Below are positions 6,195 to 8,638 of a stretch of DNA of 8,638 bases, piece by piece (the stretch's first letter is position 1; each line of letters starts with the position of its first letter). The stretch is taken from NCBI GenBank assembly GCA_964613585.1, contig CAZTHL010000122.1, positions 1-8,638 on the forward strand, written 5' to 3'. The position numbers and the translations under genes are program-made. The DNA comes from CAZTHL01 sp964613585. GTDB lineage: Bacteria; Pseudomonadota; Alphaproteobacteria; DSM-16000; Inquilinaceae. Under the pieces are notes generated by a model. It was not told the origin of the DNA and ran no database searches. It was given only the letters and a program-made list of their open reading frames with translations.

Positions 6195-7148
6195 TCAGGG
6201 CACCAGGCGGGCCAGGGGCGGATACTCGGTGACGCCCAGGTTCGCCGCGATCCTGGCGTTGAAGTAGAGCTGGCCTTCCTTGTTGTAGGTGAGCGGGATG
6301 GCGCTCGGCGGCACGCCGTCGATGATGCGCAGGGCGGCCCGGGCCGCCCATCGGCCCTGCTCCTCGGGCACCTTGCCGACGCCGAGCATGGCCACCGGCA
6401 TGAGCCAGCCGAAGTCGGTGCCGGTCGGGATGCTCGTGGTCGCCTCGGCGAGGGCGCGCGCCTCCTCGTCATCCCAGTCGCTGAGCGCCCCGACGCCGAG
6501 GATCATCAGCTTGTCGACCTCGGCCTGGGCGCGGACGAAGCTCTCCTTCCACTCGGCGAAGCTGTCCACCAGATAGGTCCGCTCATAGCGGATGCCGAAC
6601 AGCTTCTCGTGATGCTCGAGCTCCTTGCGCTTGGTCAGGGAGTTCTCGGCGATGTAGCCGCAGCGCGCTCCGCGGGCATGGCTCTCGAGCAGCCGGATGA
6701 TCTGCGGGATCGGCGAGACCTCGACCATCCCGGTGACGTTCCGGTACGGAAAGCCGTAGACCGACGCGTCCCAGTTCAGGCCGCAGAAAACAAAGGGCAG
6801 CTCGGCGTCCCGGTAATGGGGCATGATCAGATACTTGGCGGCATTGTCGTCGCTCGTGGTGACGACGTCCGGCTGGAACGCCTCGATGACCTCGATGGCG
6901 CGGCGGGCGGCGGCCTCCTTGGAGGCCTCGGACGGATTGCGCTTCGTGTCGAGATGGATGATCCGGAGCTCAACGCCGGTCCCGGCAAGGGTGTCCCGGA
7001 CGGCGGCGGCGATGCGGTCGTTCCACTCGTTGCCCTGGTGGTAGGAGTCGACGTGCAGGATCCGCCGTCCTGCGTAGGGCGCAGCCCCGGCGGTGGCGGA
7101 GACCATGCCGAGACCGGCGGCGCCGAGCATGAACGATCGACGGTGCAT
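6195..7148 (-). CDS. ABC_sub_bind-type periplasmic binding protein with Tat signal
   Basis: A 317-residue predicted periplasmic ligand-binding protein of the ABC transporter substrate-binding family (Pfam ABC_sub_bind type). It opens MHRRSFMLGAAGLG, a clear twin-arginine motif (RRSFML) with a hydrophobic core; cleavage is likely near residue 22-23. The mature part shows family-like segments: RILHVDSYHQGNEWND (29-44), HLDTKRNPSE (65-74), PDVVTTSDDNAAKYL (93-107), LPFVFCGLNWDAS (117-129), NVTGMVEV (137-144) and ILGVGALSDWDD. Two Rossmann-like lobes are expected. I set the start at 7148, not at the in-frame ATG at 7166, because AAGGAG lies 9 nt upstream and would fall inside the longer version. 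The hybrid kinase follows 26 nt later, and no permease or ATPase gene is nearby. The binding protein is therefore more likely a sensor partner than a transporter subunit; the ligand is unknown. Confidence 0.85.
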   Translation of the reverse strand: MHRRSFMLGAAGLGMVSATAGAAPYAGRRILHVDSYHQGNEWNDRIAAAVRDTLAGTGVELRIIHLDTKRNPSEASKEAAARRAIEVIEAFQPDVVTTSDDNAAKYLIMPHYRDAELPFVFCGLNWDASVYGFPYRNVTGMVEVSPIPQIIRLLESHARGARCGYIAENSLTKRKELEHHEKLFGIRYERTYLVDSFAEWKESFVRAQAEVDKLMILGVGALSDWDDEEARALAEATTSIPTGTDFGWLMPVAMLGVGKVPEEQGRWAARAALRIIDGVPPSAIPLTYNKEGQLYFNARIAANLGVTEYPPLARLVP

Positions 7149-7157
7149 CGACAGGAG

Positions 7158-7163
7158 CTCCTT
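7158..7163 (-). promoter_or_regulatory. Strong ribosome binding site deciding the binding-protein start
   Basis: AAGGAG on the minus strand is followed by 9 nt and the ATG at 7148. The same bases form codons 2-3 of a longer in-frame version starting at 7166, whose own upstream sequence is only weakly ribosome-site-like. The site therefore argues for the shorter protein, which begins right at the Tat motif. Confidence 0.8.
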
Positions 7164-7289
7164 CATAAGGGCTGCTCATGGCCGCGGCCGGGACGGGCCA
7201 CGCGCAGCCCCGGTGTGGCACGGGACCGGCCTGGCGCATTTCCGGCTCCGGTGCCGATTGCGCGTCAGGCGGAAACGCTCTAGCGCGCT

Positions 7290-7300
7290 CCTGTTACAGG
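7290..7300. promoter_or_regulatory. Dyad CCTGT-T-ACAGG upstream of the binding-protein gene
   Basis: Perfect 5-bp arms around one base, 142 bp upstream of the binding-protein start. It is immediately followed by the palindrome CACGTG (7301-7306). It could be an operator for the minus-strand unit, but short dyads also arise by chance. Confidence 0.2.
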
Positions 7301-7468
7301 CACGTGTCGCGGGCCGCGTCGCTCTGTTTCAATTGTTTCAGGTCGCCTGCAGCCGTCACGGGTGCCGAGAGCGGCGCGCCTCACCCAAGCGGCAGGCCGC
7401 CTCCCGGTGATCGACCGCTCCGGCGCACGCCGCCTGTCCTTGTTGCCAAATATAAAATTAACCGCTTT

Positions 7469-7482
7469 GTGGCGTTTGCCAC
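7469..7482. promoter_or_regulatory. Dyad GTGGC-N4-GCCAC, Crp/Fnr-like geometry
   Basis: Perfect 5-bp arms separated by GTTT. The 5-4-5 spacing is that of Fnr-type sites (TTGAT-N4-ATCAA), though the bases differ. It lies in the AT-richer part of the divergent region next to a Crp/Fnr-family gene, about 320 bp from the binding-protein start and 350 bp from the regulator start. Confidence 0.25.
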
Positions 7483-7797
7483 TTCGCCATCGGCCATAAC
7501 GGTCTATCAACGACCTCAGCGAGGACGAACGGGTCGAGGACTTCAGAGCAGCACTTTCAGAACTTTCTTTAACTGGCCGGGTAATTTTCAGTCTTTCGAT
7601 GAACCGGCTCGATCGTCCTCGCGCTCATATCCCATTGTGCAGACCGGCGAAGGCGGTACAACTCCGCTTGAGCCGGCATGGCCGTGGCGGCGCTGCCTTC
7701 CGACAAGGCTTTGGCCGGACGGTCCGATGTCGACGGCGCTGCATCGTCGCGTCTTCCCTCGGCAAAAAGGGCTGTGAAGCGCCGCGCTGCGCTGTGT

Positions 7798-7813
7798 TAC
7801 GATATTATCGTGA
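7798..7813 (+). promoter_or_regulatory. Probable -10 with overlapping dyad before the Crp/Fnr gene
   Basis: ACGATA-T-TATCGT (7799-7811) is a perfect 13-bp dyad. Inside it TATTAT (7803-7808) matches the -10 consensus at five of six positions and would start transcription near 7815, about 20 nt before the ATG. No good -35 box is at 16-18 bp, which suggests help from an activator. The dyad over the -10 suggests repression, perhaps autoregulation. Confidence 0.4.
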
Positions 7814-7834
7814 CGGGGCGACGGGATTGCATAA

Positions 7835-8584
7835 ATGTCAGCCAAGGACGGCCGGGCCGGCAGCTTGCGTCACTCCCTGACGGAAATCGATCTGTTGCAG
7901 GGCATACCGCCTGACGACCTGAAGCGTCTGGCACAGCGCTGCACATGGCGCCGTTTCGGCCCCAGCCAGCAGATCATCACCCAGAACGACGATTCCCGGG
8001 ACCTCTTCCACGTGGTCTCCGGACGGGTCCGGGTCACGGTGTTTTCGCCGAGCGGCAAGGAGGTCAACTTCCGCGAGCTGTCAGCCGGCGAGAGCTTCGG
8101 CGAGCTGTCGGCGATCGATGGTCAGCCGCGCTCGGCCACCGTGGTGTCGCTGAGCGAGACACTGATCGCCGCCATGCCCTCGGAGATGTTCATCGAGGTG
8201 CTGCGCGAGCATCCCGACGTGGCGATCCAGACCATGCGCCGCCTGACGCGGCTGGTCCGCCTGCTGTCCGAGCGGGTCTACCAGTTCAGCACGCTGGCTG
8301 TGCGCAACCGGATCCGCTGGGAGATCGTCCGACTGGCGCGCGAGCACATCGCCCGCGGCGGCAAGGCCGAGATCCATCCGGCCCCGACCCATGCCGACAT
8401 CGCCAGCCGCGTCAGCACCCATCGCGAGGCCGTCACTCGCGAGCTCAGCGCCATGACCCGGGAGCGGCTGATCGAGCGCCGCAGCGGCCGGCTCGTGATT
8501 CACGACCTCGACCGCCTGGTTCAAAACGTCGAGGCCATGTCAAGCACGTCGGCGCTCGAGCCGCCGCCGGACGAGGAGGACTAG
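7835..8584 (+). CDS. Crp/Fnr-family cyclic-nucleotide-type transcriptional regulator
   Basis: A 249-residue DNA-binding regulator, slightly longer than E. coli CRP. The N-terminal cyclic-nucleotide-binding beta-roll spans about 15-130. Its phosphate-binding cassette reads FGELSAIDGQPRSA (88-101), with the glycine-glutamate and Arg99-Ser100 positions that contact cAMP in CRP. A dimerisation helix follows at about 131-165. The winged helix-turn-helix covers about 180-225, with recognition helix STHREAVTRELSAM. Arg197, Glu198 and Arg202 reproduce the RExxxR pattern by which CRP reads TGTGA half-sites. Only one cysteine (Cys36) is in the N-terminal half, so an Fnr iron-sulphur cluster is unlikely. 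The ATG at 7835 has GGGA 8 nt upstream. A C-terminal acidic tail (PPPDEED) is a small extension. It is transcribed away from the kinase unit and might regulate it; cAMP versus cGMP specificity is not decidable here. Confidence 0.9.
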   Translation: MSAKDGRAGSLRHSLTEIDLLQGIPPDDLKRLAQRCTWRRFGPSQQIITQNDDSRDLFHVVSGRVRVTVFSPSGKEVNFRELSAGESFGELSAIDGQPRSATVVSLSETLIAAMPSEMFIEVLREHPDVAIQTMRRLTRLVRLLSERVYQFSTLAVRNRIRWEIVRLAREHIARGGKAEIHPAPTHADIASRVSTHREAVTRELSAMTRERLIERRSGRLVIHDLDRLVQNVEAMSSTSALEPPPDEED

Positions 8585-8638
8585 CTAGCAGTCTGCAGGG
8601 TTTGGGCGAGCATCGGCCAAAATGTGAAATCATCGGTC

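Larger units (their letters stand above)
7149..7834. other. Long divergent intergenic region
   Basis: These 686 bases separate the minus-strand binding-protein/kinase unit from the plus-strand Crp/Fnr regulator and should hold both promoters. GC content drops noticeably from about 7440 to 7640, including ATATAAAATTAA near 7450-7461. I recognise no complete gene. Dyads are present at 7290-7300, 7469-7482 and 7799-7811, and a 7-bp direct repeat TGTTTCA occurs at 7325-7331 and 7334-7340. The frame from 7500 onward reads briefly like an amphipathic helix (EDERVEDFRAALSELSLTG) before turning into low-complexity sequence. No convincing -35/-10 pair was found for the minus-strand unit. Confidence 0.6.

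Noticed and set aside
3472..6267. 931-codon plus-strand frame opposite the kinase
   Set aside because: Antisense to a kinase with every diagnostic box intact; no family features of its own.
6169..6351. N-terminal extension of the kinase by 61 codons
   Set aside because: It overlaps the end of the binding-protein gene by 157 bp and adds an Arg/Pro/His-rich stretch unlike a kinase N-terminus; the ATG at 6168 sits just before the first membrane segment.
7149..7166. Start of the binding protein at 7166
   Set aside because: The AAGGAG ribosome site would lie within the coding sequence; the ATG at 7148 follows it at 9 nt and opens directly on the Tat motif.
7216..7231. TGGCACG as a sigma-54 -24 element
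   Set aside because: The matching -12 position reads CGGCC, not TTGCA/T, and no plus-strand gene starts nearby.
8585..8638. Possible terminator or next-gene promoter after the regulator
   Set aside because: Only 54 bases; no GC hairpin with T-run and no complete promoter can be seen.

Overview
The window is GC-rich (clearly above 65% by eye) and has the look of an alphaproteobacterial chromosome, most likely a Rhodospirillales-type organism. The grounds are strong G/C bias at third codon positions, Tat-type signal peptides, a CTTGAC-N17 style promoter, and the gene families present (DUF3500, SASA esterase with a C-terminal beta-sandwich, periplasmic-binding-protein/hybrid-kinase pair, Crp/Fnr regulator). 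This placement is inference from composition and family content; no rRNA or marker gene is present. No tRNA, rRNA, IS element or CRISPR array is visible.

Layout. Positions 1-352 hold no credible gene but carry stacked short tandem repeats and a perfect 22-bp palindrome. A DUF3500 protein with a Tat signal lies on the minus strand (353-1441). A GC-rich, 281-bp gap with a long inverted repeat follows. A minus-strand SASA/CE6-like SGNH acetylesterase with C-terminal beta-sandwich modules occupies 1723-3300. A 351-bp, less GC-rich intergenic stretch (3301-3651) holds a good minus-strand promoter with a dyad in its spacer. A minus-strand two-gene unit follows: first (upstream in transcription) a Tat-exported, ABC_sub_bind-type solute-binding protein (6195-7148), then a membrane hybrid sensor histidine kinase with C-terminal receiver (3652-6168), separated by 26 nt. 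A divergent, roughly 690-bp intergenic region (7149-7834) separates these from a plus-strand Crp/Fnr-family regulator (7835-8584). The last 54 bases hold nothing I can assign.

How the genes may work together. The binding protein and kinase form an apparent periplasmic-binding-protein-dependent phosphorelay: the binding protein would capture a small ligand and report to the Cache-type periplasmic domain of the kinase, which relays phosphate from its histidine to its own receiver. No ABC permease or ATPase and no DNA-binding response regulator is in the window, so the output partner must be elsewhere. The divergent Crp-like regulator has a cyclic-nucleotide pocket motif and the RExxxR recognition helix of E. 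coli CRP, and a dyad overlaps its likely -10. Whether the esterase and DUF3500 gene belong to the same regulon is unknown; they share orientation but have gaps with hairpins between them.
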